Positions 24,542 through 33,872 of a DNA stretch of 53,535 bases are shown one piece after another (within the stretch, counting starts at the first letter, position 1; each line of letters begins with the position of its first letter). Below the pieces are notes generated by a model. It did not search any database. It was not told where the DNA came from and was given only the letters and a program-made list of their open reading frames with translations. The stretch is taken from the NCBI GenBank assembly GCA_900471605.1, contig UCEY01000045.1:55224-108758 (forward strand). Reading direction: 5' to 3'. The stretch is from Hyphomicrobiales bacterium (lineage in GTDB: Bacteria > Pseudomonadota > Alphaproteobacteria > Rhizobiales > Rhizobiaceae). Both the position numbers and the translations under genes were made by a program.

Positions 24542-24679
24542 TCAGCCGGCGGGCGTCAGCTTCGGCTTGCGCTTCAGCATCAGCGCCGCGGCAACGACGG
24601 CCTTCAGGCCGAGCGGACGGTAGGGCGGGGTGATTTCCGGCTTGGCTTCGATCTTCTTGGGGCTCTTTTCGGTGCTCAT
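24542..24679 (-). CDS. Small conserved protein (45 aa)
   Basis: 45 residues (MSTEKSPKKIEAKP, then PYRPLGLKAVVAAALMLKRK), Lys/Pro-rich with one short hydrophobic patch. A strong GAGGAG site sits 6 bases before the ATG, which is the main reason to accept so short a gene. No function is recognised. Convergent with the LysE-type gene. Confidence 0.6.
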   Translation of the reverse strand: MSTEKSPKKIEAKPEITPPYRPLGLKAVVAAALMLKRKPKLTPAG

Positions 24680-24853
24680 GGCTGTCTCCTCGTCACGCGA
24701 TTCTGTTGTTTGCATTTTTGCGATCGCGGCTCTTCCCATAAAAGCGGGCAGAATCGTGGCCGGCAAGCCGGCACTGCCGCCCACGATTCATAGAACTGTC
24801 ATCTTGCGGGAAACTGTTGCGCGGAAGTTGCAACTTACCGAGTGCGGACGCCT

Positions 24854-25693
24854 CTAAACGTTCGCACTGTCATCCTCGATTGTAATCGTACCGTAGCGGC
24901 GGTGCCAGGCACGGGCGCTGAACGGCAGGACGAAGAGATAGGCGACGACGGTGATCGACAGCACTTCCCATGTGTAGCTCATCAGCAGCGCCACATAGAG
25001 CACCACGGCGAGCATGATCGGCAGCGTCAGGTCGCGGCGGATGCGGCTCGACTTGCCGGACCACACCGGCAGGCGCGACACCAGCAGGTAACCGATCAGC
25101 AGCGTATAGGCGACGCTCGCATAAACGAAGACCGGCGTGGCTTCGACCCCGAGGAAGCCGAGATAGACCGGCAGCAGCACCAGCATGGCGCCCATCGGTG
25201 CCGGCACGCCGACGAAGAATTCCGATTGCCAGTCCGCCTTGATGTTGCGGTCTTCCATCACGTTGAAGCGGGCGAGGCGCAGGCCGGCGGCGATCGCATA
25301 GAGCAGGGCGGCGATCCAGCCGATCGAATGCGCCTGGTCGAGCAGGAAGGCATAGGATACCAGTGCCGGCGCCACCCCGAAATTGATGATGTCGGCGAGC
25401 GAATCCATCTGCACGCCGAATTTCGACGTGGCTTTCAGGAGCCGCGCCACGCGTCCGTCGATGCCGTCCAGGAAGGCTGCCAGCAGCACCATGGCGACCG
25501 CCAGCTCGTACCGCCCCTCGAAGGCGAGCCTGATCCCGGTAAGCCCCGCGCAGATGGCGAGTACGGTGATCAGGTTCGGCACCAGCAGCCTGAGCGGGAT
25601 TTCCCGCAGGCGCGGCCCGCGGGCTTCGTCGTTCGGGCGGTTCGGCTCCGTGTGAGAATGCGGATGCGAAGGCGGCGAAGCGGGCGTCTCCAT
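24854..25693 (-). CDS. pssA: CDP-diacylglycerol-serine O-phosphatidyltransferase
   Basis: 279-residue inner-membrane enzyme that makes phosphatidylserine from CDP-diacylglycerol and serine. The CDP-alcohol phosphotransferase motif is complete: Asp79-Gly80, Ala83-Arg84, Gly93, Asp97 and Asp101. A polar, proline-rich N-terminal tail of about 35 residues precedes the first membrane segment. It follows psd on the same strand after 18 bp, so both steps to phosphatidylethanolamine are cotranscribed. Confidence 0.95.
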   Translation of the reverse strand: METPASPPSHPHSHTEPNRPNDEARGPRLREIPLRLLVPNLITVLAICAGLTGIRLAFEGRYELAVAMVLLAAFLDGIDGRVARLLKATSKFGVQMDSLADIINFGVAPALVSYAFLLDQAHSIGWIAALLYAIAAGLRLARFNVMEDRNIKADWQSEFFVGVPAPMGAMLVLLPVYLGFLGVEATPVFVYASVAYTLLIGYLLVSRLPVWSGKSSRIRRDLTLPIMLAVVLYVALLMSYTWEVLSITVVAYLFVLPFSARAWHRRYGTITIEDDSANV

Positions 25694-25711
25694 GATGCTC
25701 TGTCTTCCCTG

Positions 25712-26413
25712 TTATGTACGGCGGCTGAGTGTCGGGCCCTTGGCAGAGCCGAATTCGGCAAGCACGGTTTCGCCGCCGATGGCGCGCTGGCCGACGGAGA
25801 CGCGGGGCTGGCCGCCCGCCGGCACGAACACGTCGAGCCGCGAGCCGAAGCGGATCAGGCCGAACCGCTCGCCGGCATTGACCGGCTCCGTGGGCTTCAC
25901 CCAGCAGACGATGCGCCGCGCCACGAGGCCGGCGATCTGCACCACGCCGACCTTGCCGTGGCGGGTGTCGATGACGAGCCCGTTGCGCTCGTTGTCGTCG
26001 CTCGCCTTGTCCAGTTCGGCATTGATGAACTGGCCGGCCCGGTATTCGATGCGCGACACCTGGCCGCGCACCGGGGAGCGGTTGATGTGGCAGTCGAACA
26101 CGTTCATGAACACCGAGATGCGCAGCATCGGCTCGGAGCCGAGCTGCAGCTCGGCCGGCGGCACCACCATGGCCACATGGCTGACCCGGCCGTCGGCGGG
26201 GCTAAGGATCAGGTCGTCGTCCTGCGGCACCGCCCGTTCCGGATCGCGGAAGAAATAGGCGCACCACAAGGTCAGCACCAGGCCGATCCAGAACAGCGGC
26301 TCGGCGATATAGCCGAGGATCAGCGAGGCGATGAAGAAGGCGGCAACGAAGACGTACCCTTCCTTGTGGATCGGCACGAGCGTGTTGCGGATGGTGTCGA
26401 AGAGGTTGATCAA
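25712..26413 (-). CDS. psd: Phosphatidylserine decarboxylase
   Basis: 233 residues when started at the TTG of 26411-26413. This gives the N-terminus xINLFDTIRNTLVPIHKEG and the usual length of the short rhizobial Psd; GGGAG stands 8 bases upstream. The first in-frame ATG lies over 300 bases upstream inside unrelated sequence. LSPADG and the self-cleavage site RFGSR (Gly190-Ser191, making the pyruvoyl group) are intact. It converts phosphatidylserine to phosphatidylethanolamine at the membrane. Confidence 0.93.
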   Translation of the reverse strand: MINLFDTIRNTLVPIHKEGYVFVAAFFIASLILGYIAEPLFWIGLVLTLWCAYFFRDPERAVPQDDDLILSPADGRVSHVAMVVPPAELQLGSEPMLRISVFMNVFDCHINRSPVRGQVSRIEYRAGQFINAELDKASDDNERNGLVIDTRHGKVGVVQIAGLVARRIVCWVKPTEPVNAGERFGLIRFGSRLDVFVPAGGQPRVSVGQRAIGGETVLAEFGSAKGPTLSRRT

Positions 26414-26541
26414 CGTTTTCTCCCGTATGGTCAGCGCCAACTGACTACAGGGAAACCGTTTTTGCGGCAATGCGGTTCCGTGGCGCGATATCTGGCCATC
26501 CCGCCGGAACCGGAGGGCGGCAACACTGAACTTGCTCCCCG

Positions 26542-29500
26542 TTATGCCGCTTCCGGCGTGGTGATCGCTGCCTGCCGCCTTTTTTCCAATCGCCTGATGA
26601 ATTCGTCGCTTGTCGTGTGATCGCCCCTTTCGGCAGCCTTCACGATCAGTTTTTCCCGGACCAGGGCCGCATGTGCAGGTTCCCAGGTATCGGCGATACG
26701 CAGGTAGGCGCCGCGGAACCGCGGATCCTCGATATGCTTCTCCCAAAGTTCGGGATCGGCGCTGAACGCGGCCGCGATGAAAAAATCCCAGACCCGGTCA
26801 TGACGAAACTGGACCCGGTCGACCATTTTATCTGCGCCGCGGACAGCTCTGCGAACGAGAAGCTTCCACGTGAGCAGGCTGGAGATTTCCGCGGGGAATT
26901 CCTCGGGCTTGAACCAGTTGCGGTCCTCGAGCCGCATGTCGACGGCGTGGCGACCGAACGGGGTAAGGGGGAATGGCTGGCCGTTGACGGCGCGATATCC
27001 CTGTTGCTCTTCGTCGCCCTCGTCCGCGAGTTGAAAGGCGGCATCGATCAGAGCGGTAGCGCGCGGCAGCGTACCCTGAGCCAAAAGATCGGCGGCGAAA
27101 GCAAGGTCGAAAGGGTTCGACAGCATGAGCGCCGCAGCCACGCGTTCGTCTTCCGTCGGCGCCTGATCAAGTGCCTGATGGATGAACGTCAGCACCGCGG
27201 ATTTATACGCGTCCCCATGGCGTTTCTGCGTTTGGTCGGATCCGACCGGCCGGCTCATGAGGAATTCCTGCGTCTCCGTCCGGTTGAGCGGCAGCAGGTC
27301 GACGATCTTTGCTCCCTTGGGAGGCACCCACTCGATGGGTTGCGTGCCGATGAACACGTCGCCCTTCGACATGTCGCGGGCAAAGGTGCTGACTTTCTCG
27401 CGCGTGTCTGCGGAGACCTCGTTCAGTCCGTCGACTATGACGGTCATGGCTCTGGAATAGACCATGCTCCTTATGAAGCCGACTTCCTGGACCTGGTGGA
27501 GAATCTCCCCGATCGCGACATCCACGCCCTGCGTGCAGTCGCGCGCATCCAGGAATGCAACCGGGCCGCGGGTATTCAGGGCAATCCGTCTCAGCGTGCT
27601 GGTCTTGCCGAGGCCGGCTTCGCCACGCACGATGACGGTTCCTCGCAGTCCGGTTATCAGGCTGTCGATCGAGGCCGGGGTGTCGTCCTCGACGCGGGCG
27701 CGCCCGCCGCCAAAATAGCCCAGGCCGGCGAACTTGTCCGGGCGGGCGGCAGCGAGCAGTTCATCGTGGAACGGTTTCAGCAGCCGTCTGCGCAAAAACG
27801 GAAAGATCAGCAGCAGGAGGGGGACGAACCAGAGGCTCATCACGCTGCGAACATGGGGATTCCAGAAGAAGATAGCCTGAACGGTGGTGGACCAGGGAAA
27901 TACGAACAGGAATGCTCCCCAGAACACCGCCCAGCCCGCAACCGACCAGCTTATCCACCTGTACCATGGGGCGGCCTTCTCGCGATCCAGGTGATCCGCA
28001 AGCGCCTGGGCGTGCGTGGAGCCTTTTTCCTTGAATTTTGCCTGGAGCTGCTCGACCGTGCGCCTCTCGTCGTAAGTCCAGCAGGATTGTACCGGTCCGG
28101 CCAGCGGAAGGTTGCGAAGCCAGATCACGACGGTCTGGAACATGTCCGACACCGATCTTTCCTGCGCCGGCGCGCGGCAGGCTGCGTAGATGATGTCCAT
28201 GACGCGGGCTTCCGCCTCGGTCCGCGCCAAAGCCACCTTGCTGATCTCGCTCCATTGGGAAAGCAGCAGTTTCAGCACTCTGTGAGCGTTCTCGGGATTG
28301 TTCGCCACGGTCTCCGTCGGCACTTCGGCCGGCCGGCCGAGCCAGGAGAGCAGGAGCGGCGTCTGCTCCTTCTTCTCGTCCGCACCTGTCGCAAGATGGG
28401 CGATTGCCCGCAGCCTGCCGAGCGCCTGCTCGGCGCTCGTGTCGATGAGCTGTATCGCATCGACTGCGCTCAAAATTCCGCCCGGTCCGATGGACGAGAG
28501 CGCTCGGGTGGCCGCTTGCCGAAGCTTGTTCCCGTCGCTTTCCATAAACGACAGGAGTTTGGCGATGATGATACGCCGGCGCTCATCCGCCGGCACCGGC
28601 AGGACCGCAAATGCCTGCAGGGCGACGAATTGGGTATCGCTGTCGTCGCTCGCCAGCAGTGGCAGCAGCCTGTCGGCCGCGAGTTGCGCACGCTCGCCGG
28701 GCGTGATCGGAATGGCTGCCAATGCACGGGCGATCCCTTGTTCGACATTGCCGTCATTGTCGACGCCAAGGTATGGCATCAGCGCGTCGAGAATGGCGCC
28801 GACATTTGCCGTATCCTTGGCAAGGGCGGCTAGCGCCCGGACGGCGGCGTCCTGTACATCGCTGTCGAAATCTTCAAGAAGCGGCATCAATCCGCTGATG
28901 GCGGCAGTGGTCGGCTCGCCCGGAGGAATGGGAACGCCGGCAAGAGCCAGGGCGCCGGCCTTCTGCAGGTCGCTGTCGAAATCGGCAAGAAGCGGCAGCA
29001 GTTTTGCCGCCACGATCCTGGCGGGTTCCCCTGGCGGAACGGGAATGGTGGCGATGATGTTGGCGGCGCTCTGCTGAATCTGGCTGTTCGATTGGTCGAG
29101 AAGCGGATGCATCTTTTCGATCAGGACGATTGCGGCGTCGCCGGGCGGCTTCGGTATGGCTGTGAGAATTTCCAAGGCGCCCTGTTGGACGTTCTCGTCG
29201 GCATTCTCCAGAAGGGGCACCAGTTTGTCGAAGACGGTGTTGACCGGTTCAGCTTTTGCAGCGGCCGTGAGGGCCTTGATCATGGTCCTCCGGGCGACGG
29301 TGCTCTCGTCTCCAATGAGCGGCAGCAGCTTGTCGAAAACGCTTGTTGCGCGCGATCCGGGCGAAAACGGAATGACGGCAAGGGCCGAGATGGCACCCCG
29401 CCGCGCCGAAAAGCTCTGACTGTCGACGAGGGGGAGGAGTTCGTCGATAAACGCTTCCGCACGCCCGCCTGCCGGAGGCGGAATTGTGGCGAGAGCCTCA

Positions 29501-30294
29501 AATGTGTACCGTTGCATCGCGGTGTTGCCGCTTTTCAGGAGGGGCAGCAACTTGTCCGTGACTGGGCCCGTATTTCCCTGCAGCAACGTCATGAGAGACT
29601 TGGCCGTAGCCTGTCGCAGCAGCGTGCTGACGTCGTAGAGGAGAGGGAACAGCTTTTCGGCAACCTTTTCGCTCCGGTTACCTTTCCCGAGCGACGCAAG
29701 AGCCGTCACCGCCGCGCGTCTGAGCAAGGTGGGTTTGCTTCCAAGAAGGGGGAGCAGTTCATCGATAACGGCATCGGCGCGGGCGCCTGGCGGGAGGGGA
29801 AGAGCGCCCAGGGCTTCGATGGCAACCATTTGCTGCGCACTGCCGTCCTTCCTGAGAAGGGCCAGCAATCGTTCGATGACGGTATCGACCTTGTCTCGCA
29901 TGGGCACGGCGCCCAGCGCCGCCGCCACGGCGCTTCCCGAGTCGCCGGCCTTTTCGATGACCGCAAGCATGCCGTCCAGGATCGCACCGGTCCTGTTGCC
30001 TGGCGGCAGGGCGGAAAGCGCTGTAGCGGCTGCCTGCACGGCGTCGAAATTGCTACTTTCGAGCAGAGGCAGCAGCCTGTCGGTCGCCGCATCGGCACGT
30101 GGGCCGGGCGGGATATGCTTTGCAAGTCTGCCCCACCGGAGAACCGCAGCTTCCGCGACACCGGGGCTTTTGTCGGCAAGTGCTGCTTCGAAGCCGCGAA
30201 CCATCCAGTCCGGATCCTGCGCAACCTGCGCTCTCGCAGCGATTTGCAGCTGCATGAGGAACAATAGCGCAAAAGAAATCCAGAAGGTCCGCAT
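26542..30294 (-). CDS. HEAT-repeat membrane NACHT/STAND NTPase
   Basis: 1250 residues in one frame. Residues 1-23 form a signal-peptide-like segment ending AARAQ. About 30-640 hold some 15 HEAT-like repeats of 38-39 residues, each with a (D/E)xLLPLL core followed by a turn. Two hydrophobic segments lie at about 781-801 and 818-834, the second followed by RRR. The C-terminal domain is a P-loop NTPase of NACHT/STAND type: Walker A GEAGLGKTS (891-899), Walker B VIVDGLNE (952-959), then PFDLAFAADLLAQ and a helical tail. Such NTPases are often signal-triggered switches, many in antiphage defence. No effector domain is recognised. Function unknown; coding throughout and undisturbed. Upstream 30295-30430 is AT-rich and probably its promoter. 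Confidence 0.85.
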   Translation of the reverse strand: MRTFWISFALLFLMQLQIAARAQVAQDPDWMVRGFEAALADKSPGVAEAAVLRWGRLAKHIPPGPRADAATDRLLPLLESSNFDAVQAAATALSALPPGNRTGAILDGMLAVIEKAGDSGSAVAAALGAVPMRDKVDTVIERLLALLRKDGSAQQMVAIEALGALPLPPGARADAVIDELLPLLGSKPTLLRRAAVTALASLGKGNRSEKVAEKLFPLLYDVSTLLRQATAKSLMTLLQGNTGPVTDKLLPLLKSGNTAMQRYTFEALATIPPPAGGRAEAFIDELLPLVDSQSFSARRGAISALAVIPFSPGSRATSVFDKLLPLIGDESTVARRTMIKALTAAAKAEPVNTVFDKLVPLLENADENVQQGALEILTAIPKPPGDAAIVLIEKMHPLLDQSNSQIQQSAANIIATIPVPPGEPARIVAAKLLPLLADFDSDLQKAGALALAGVPIPPGEPTTAAISGLMPLLEDFDSDVQDAAVRALAALAKDTANVGAILDALMPYLGVDNDGNVEQGIARALAAIPITPGERAQLAADRLLPLLASDDSDTQFVALQAFAVLPVPADERRRIIIAKLLSFMESDGNKLRQAATRALSSIGPGGILSAVDAIQLIDTSAEQALGRLRAIAHLATGADEKKEQTPLLLSWLGRPAEVPTETVANNPENAHRVLKLLLSQWSEISKVALARTEAEARVMDIIYAACRAPAQERSVSDMFQTVVIWLRNLPLAGPVQSCWTYDERRTVEQLQAKFKEKGSTHAQALADHLDREKAAPWYRWISWSVAGWAVFWGAFLFVFPWSTTVQAIFFWNPHVRSVMSLWFVPLLLLIFPFLRRRLLKPFHDELLAAARPDKFAGLGYFGGGRARVEDDTPASIDSLITGLRGTVIVRGEAGLGKTSTLRRIALNTRGPVAFLDARDCTQGVDVAIGEILHQVQEVGFIRSMVYSRAMTVIVDGLNEVSADTREKVSTFARDMSKGDVFIGTQPIEWVPPKGAKIVDLLPLNRTETQEFLMSRPVGSDQTQKRHGDAYKSAVLTFIHQALDQAPTEDERVAAALMLSNPFDLAFAADLLAQGTLPRATALIDAAFQLADEGDEEQQGYRAVNGQPFPLTPFGRHAVDMRLEDRNWFKPEEFPAEISSLLTWKLLVRRAVRGADKMVDRVQFRHDRVWDFFIAAAFSADPELWEKHIEDPRFRGAYLRIADTWEPAHAALVREKLIVKAAERGDHTTSDEFIRRLEKRRQAAITTPEAA

Positions 30295-30431
30295 GCACCA
30301 TCGCCAAAGTGATTGTATTGTGAATTTCTTAGTACTTCTAATTGATCCGCAAGCAAGACGGATGTCAAGGGAGGAGGCAGGCAGCTTGGCGGGAGAGCTA
30401 TATCTTTCAGTATAGCCTTCCTTATCGACAG

Positions 30432-30461
30432 CGCGAGCCGGGTTGTTGGCGCCGGCTCGCG
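30432..30461 (-). terminator. Hairpin downstream of the LLM oxidoreductase gene
   Basis: A perfect 10-bp stem (30432-30441 with 30452-30461, CGCGAGCCGG) and 10-base loop, about 100 bp past the LLM stop and before the NTPase gene on the same strand. It probably insulates the NTPase gene from upstream transcription. There is no long T-run. Confidence 0.5.
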
Positions 30462-30563
30462 AGGTCTTGACCGTAAGTCGAAAATTTACACAAAACCGCA
30501 GCAGAGTCCTGGCGGTCTCTGTATGGATCTTCCGGCCTTATGGATAGCGGCTCTCGGCGGCCG

Positions 30564-31586
30564 TTACCGCCACCCCAGCCCCGGCGCCACGTGCTTCAAA
30601 ATGCTCTCGAGCACATGCACGTTGTAATCCACGCCGAGCTGGTTGGGCACGGTGAGCAGCAGCGTATCGGCCTCGGCGATCGCCTCGTCGGCCTTCAGCT
30701 GGTCGATCAGCCTGTCGGGCTCGGCGGCATAGGAGCGGCCGAAGATCGCCTGGGTCTGCGGGTCGATATTGCCGATCTGGTCCTGGCTTTCGCCGCTGCC
30801 GCCGAAATAGGCGCGGTCCATGTCGTTCATCAGCGCGAAGATGCTGCGGCTGACGGAGACGCGCGGTTCGCGGGCATGGCCGGCTTCCTTCCAGGCCTCG
30901 CGATAGAGCCGGATTTGTTCGGCCTGCTGGATGTGGAACGGCTTGCCGCTCTCGTCGGTCTTGAGCGTCGAGCTCTGCAGGTTCATGCCGAGCCTGGCGG
31001 CCCAGACGGCGGTCGCGTTGGAGCTCGAACCCCACCAGATGCGGTCGCGCAGGCCCTCCGAATGCGGCTCCAGCCGCAGCATGCCGGGCGGGTTCGGGAA
31101 CATCGGCCGCGGATTGGGCCTGGCGAAACCTTCGCCGCGCAGCACGTCGAAGAACACTTCCGCGTGGCGCCGGCCCATGTCGGCATCGGTCTCGCCTTCT
31201 GCCGGCTGGTAGCCGAAATAACGGAACCCGTCGATCACCTGTTCCGGCGAGCCGCGGCTGATGCCGAGCTGCAGGCGCCCGCCGGCGATGAGGTCGGCGG
31301 CGCCGGCGTCTTCGGCCATGTAGAGAGGGTTTTCATACCGCATGTCGATGACGGCGGTGCCGATCTCGATACGCTTGGTGCGGGCGCCGACCGCGGAAAG
31401 CAGCGGGAAGGGCGAGGCGAGCTGCCGCGCGAAATGGTGGACGCGGAAATAGGCGCCGTCGGCCCCGAGCTCTTCGGCCGCCACAGCGAGATCGATGGAT
31501 TGCAGGAGGACATCGGATGCCGACCGCGCCTGCGACTGCGGCGAGGGGGTCCAGTGCCCGAAGGAAAGAAAGCCGATCTTTTTCAT
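30564..31586 (-). CDS. LLM class flavin-dependent oxidoreductase
   Basis: 340 residues of the bacterial-luciferase-like TIM barrel: KKIGFLSFGHW at the first strand, ELGADGAYFRVHHFA, then the substrate-pocket run RIEIGTAVIDMRYENP and GRLQLGISRGSP. These enzymes use reduced FMN or F420 to oxidise small organics. Cofactor and substrate are not determined here. No flavin reductase gene is adjacent. Confidence 0.88.
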   Translation of the reverse strand: MKKIGFLSFGHWTPSPQSQARSASDVLLQSIDLAVAAEELGADGAYFRVHHFARQLASPFPLLSAVGARTKRIEIGTAVIDMRYENPLYMAEDAGAADLIAGGRLQLGISRGSPEQVIDGFRYFGYQPAEGETDADMGRRHAEVFFDVLRGEGFARPNPRPMFPNPPGMLRLEPHSEGLRDRIWWGSSSNATAVWAARLGMNLQSSTLKTDESGKPFHIQQAEQIRLYREAWKEAGHAREPRVSVSRSIFALMNDMDRAYFGGSGESQDQIGNIDPQTQAIFGRSYAAEPDRLIDQLKADEAIAEADTLLLTVPNQLGVDYNVHVLESILKHVAPGLGWR

Positions 31587-31683
31587 GATGTTGCCATCCG
31601 GTTTTCGTGTGTCTGAAGTTGCACCTTAGATGGCACGCGAACCGGCGGTTTGACAGCACCCGTCCTGTGAACAGTGCGTGTTC

Positions 31684-31827
31684 TTATCGCGCCGCCTGCG
31701 GATCGACCCAGCCCATCCAGGTGGTAAAGGCAAGAAGCGGCGAGCCCCACAGCGCCAGCACCAGCGCATAGGCTGCGGCGACACCCAGCAGGACCATCAT
31801 TCGCGTCTGGCGGCTCTTTCTCATCAT
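31684..31827 (-). CDS. Small single-pass membrane protein (47 aa)
   Basis: 47 residues, with a basic N-terminus (MMRKSRQTR) and one hydrophobic helix (MMVLLGVAAAYALVLALW). GGAAGGA stands right before the ATG pair. It starts 15 bp after the exporter stop; an alternative ATG at 31845 would overlap that stop as ATGA. It may be an accessory subunit of the exporter, which is inference. Confidence 0.55.
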   Translation of the reverse strand: MMRKSRQTRMMVLLGVAAAYALVLALWGSPLLAFTTWMGWVDPQAAR

Positions 31828-31841
31828 CCGTCCTTCCCGGT

Positions 31842-33731
31842 TCATTCCGCCGCCGGCACGCCGCGCAGGACGACGCCGAGGTCGTCCTCCTCGCGCACCT
31901 TGCGCAGCTGTTCTTCCGCCTGCACCGCCTCGCGCTGGCGGTTCCACATCGAGGCGTAGAGGCCGTTCTGTTCCAGAAGCGAGGCATGGGTGCCCCGTTC
32001 GGCGATCCGCCCGTCGCGCAGGACGATGATCTCGTCGGCGCCGATCACGGTGGAAAGCCGGTGGGCGATCACGAGCGTCGTGCGGTTCTTCGAAACCGTG
32101 TCGAGCGCCGATTGGATCTCGTGTTCGGTCGTGGTGTCGAGCGCCGAGGTCGCCTCGTCGAGGATGAGGATCGGCGGGGCTTTGAGGATGGTGCGAGCGA
32201 TCGCCACGCGCTGCTTCTCGCCGCCCGAAAGTTTGAGGCCGCGTTCGCCGACCTTGGTTTCGAAACCTTCCGGCAGGGCCCGGATGAAATGGCCGATCTG
32301 CGCCACTTCGGCGGCGGCCAGCATCTCCTCTTCGCTGGCCGAAGGCCGGCCATAGCGGATGTTGTAGGCGACCGTGTCGTTGAACAGGACCGTGTCCTGG
32401 GGCACCATGCCGATTGCCGCGCGCAGCGAATGCTGGGTCACGTCGCGTACGTCCTGCCCGTCGATGGTGATCGACCCGTCCTGGATGTCGTAGAACCGGT
32501 AGAGCAGGCGGGAAATCGTCGACTTGCCGGCGCCGGAAGGGCCGACGATCGCCACCGTCTTGCCGGCCGGCACCTCGAAGGAGACGCCCTTCAGGATCGG
32601 CCGGGCCGGATCATAGGAAAAATGCACGTCCTTGAAGGCGATCGAGCCCTGGCCGATATCGAGCGGCCTGGCATCCGGACGGTCGACCACTTCCGCCTGC
32701 ACTTCCAAGAGGTCGAACATCTGCTCGATATCCGTCAGCCCCTGGCGGATTTCGCGGTAGACGAAACCGATGAAGTTGAGCGGCACGGAAAGCTGCAGCA
32801 AAAGCGCGTTGACGAACACGAAATCGCCGATCGTCTGCTCGCCGCGCTGCACGGCAAGCGCCGACATCACCATCATCACGGTCGTGCCGAGGCCGAAGAT
32901 CACGCCCTGGCCGAAGTTCAGCCAGCCGAGCGAGGTCCACACATCGGTCGCCGCCTTCTCGTAGCGTGCCATCGAACTGTCGAAGCGCTTCGCTTCCATC
33001 TCCTCGTTGCCGAAATATTTGACCGTTTCGAAATTGAGGAGTGAATCGATCGCCTTGGTGTTGGCGTCGGTGTCGCTGTCGTTCATCGAGCGGCGGATGG
33101 CGATGCGCCAGTCGCTGGCCTTGACCGTGAACCAGATGTAGAGCGCCACCGTGACCGCCGTCACCGCGACATACCAGAAGCCGTAGCTGACCCAGAAAAT
33201 AATGGCCGTCAGCAGGAATTCGAGCAGCGTCGGCACGGTGTTCAAGATAGTGAACCGGACGATCGTCTCGATGCCCTTGGTGCCGCGCTCGATGATCCGC
33301 GACAGGCCGCCGGTCTTGCGTTCCAGATGGAAGCGCAGCGACAGCTGGTGCATGTGCACGAAGGTGCGGTAGGCGAGCTGGCGCACCGCATATTGCCCGA
33401 CCGAAGCAAACAGCGCGTCGCGCAGCTGGTTCAGCCCCACCTGCAGGATGCGGGTAAAATTGAGCGCGATGACCAGCACCACGGCGCCGAGCAGGAAGGC
33501 GGGCAGCAGGCCCGCCATGTCCAGCTTGCCGTTCAGCGCGTCGGTCGCCCATTTGAAGAAATAGGGAACCGTCAGCAGCACGAACTTGGCGAGGAACAGA
33601 TAGAAGGTCGCCCAGAGGACGCGGGCCTTCAGGTCGGCGCGGCCTTCCGGCCACATATAGGGCCACAGGTTGACGAGCGTGCCGAGCGGATTGCTGGCAT
33701 CCGCCGATATGGTCTTCTTGGTATTCGCCAT
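31842..33731 (-). CDS. Atm1-type ABC exporter (permease-ATPase fusion)
   Basis: 629 residues: a six-helix membrane domain (about 40-335) containing NFETVKYFGNE, the hallmark of Atm1/HMT1 exporters, then an ATPase domain with Walker A GPSGAGKS (397-404), signature LSGGEKQR and Walker B LILDEATSALD. It works as a homodimer in the inner membrane. Relatives export glutathione-linked sulfur or metal conjugates and give heavy-metal tolerance. Length and domain order are normal. Confidence 0.93.
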   Translation of the reverse strand: MANTKKTISADASNPLGTLVNLWPYMWPEGRADLKARVLWATFYLFLAKFVLLTVPYFFKWATDALNGKLDMAGLLPAFLLGAVVLVIALNFTRILQVGLNQLRDALFASVGQYAVRQLAYRTFVHMHQLSLRFHLERKTGGLSRIIERGTKGIETIVRFTILNTVPTLLEFLLTAIIFWVSYGFWYVAVTAVTVALYIWFTVKASDWRIAIRRSMNDSDTDANTKAIDSLLNFETVKYFGNEEMEAKRFDSSMARYEKAATDVWTSLGWLNFGQGVIFGLGTTVMMVMSALAVQRGEQTIGDFVFVNALLLQLSVPLNFIGFVYREIRQGLTDIEQMFDLLEVQAEVVDRPDARPLDIGQGSIAFKDVHFSYDPARPILKGVSFEVPAGKTVAIVGPSGAGKSTISRLLYRFYDIQDGSITIDGQDVRDVTQHSLRAAIGMVPQDTVLFNDTVAYNIRYGRPSASEEEMLAAAEVAQIGHFIRALPEGFETKVGERGLKLSGGEKQRVAIARTILKAPPILILDEATSALDTTTEHEIQSALDTVSKNRTTLVIAHRLSTVIGADEIIVLRDGRIAERGTHASLLEQNGLYASMWNRQREAVQAEEQLRKVREEDDLGVVLRGVPAAE

Positions 33732-33872
33732 CGATGTCTCCGGAACGGGCGCGTCAAAACGCCACCCGGCACATAAGGTCCGGCGCGGAATGTTGCAATG
33801 ACGGTTTGATGAAAGATGCCTGAAGCGGCACCTCGTCCCGCCTTGTGGTGCCTATGGCCTAAGGCGGCTATC

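Noticed and set aside
24842..26620. 592-codon frame on the + strand
   Set aside because: Antisense to pssA and psd, both of which have complete catalytic motifs; its composition is that of a shadow frame.
26617..28833. 738-codon frame on the + strand opposite the NTPase gene
   Set aside because: The minus-strand frame has Walker motifs and regular repeats; the + strand frame has no domain and an artificial amino-acid mix.
28500..30100. Recent DNA tandem repeats in the HEAT region
   Set aside because: The repeats are clear at the protein level but the codons differ between units, so they are old structural repeats, not DNA satellite or CRISPR-like.
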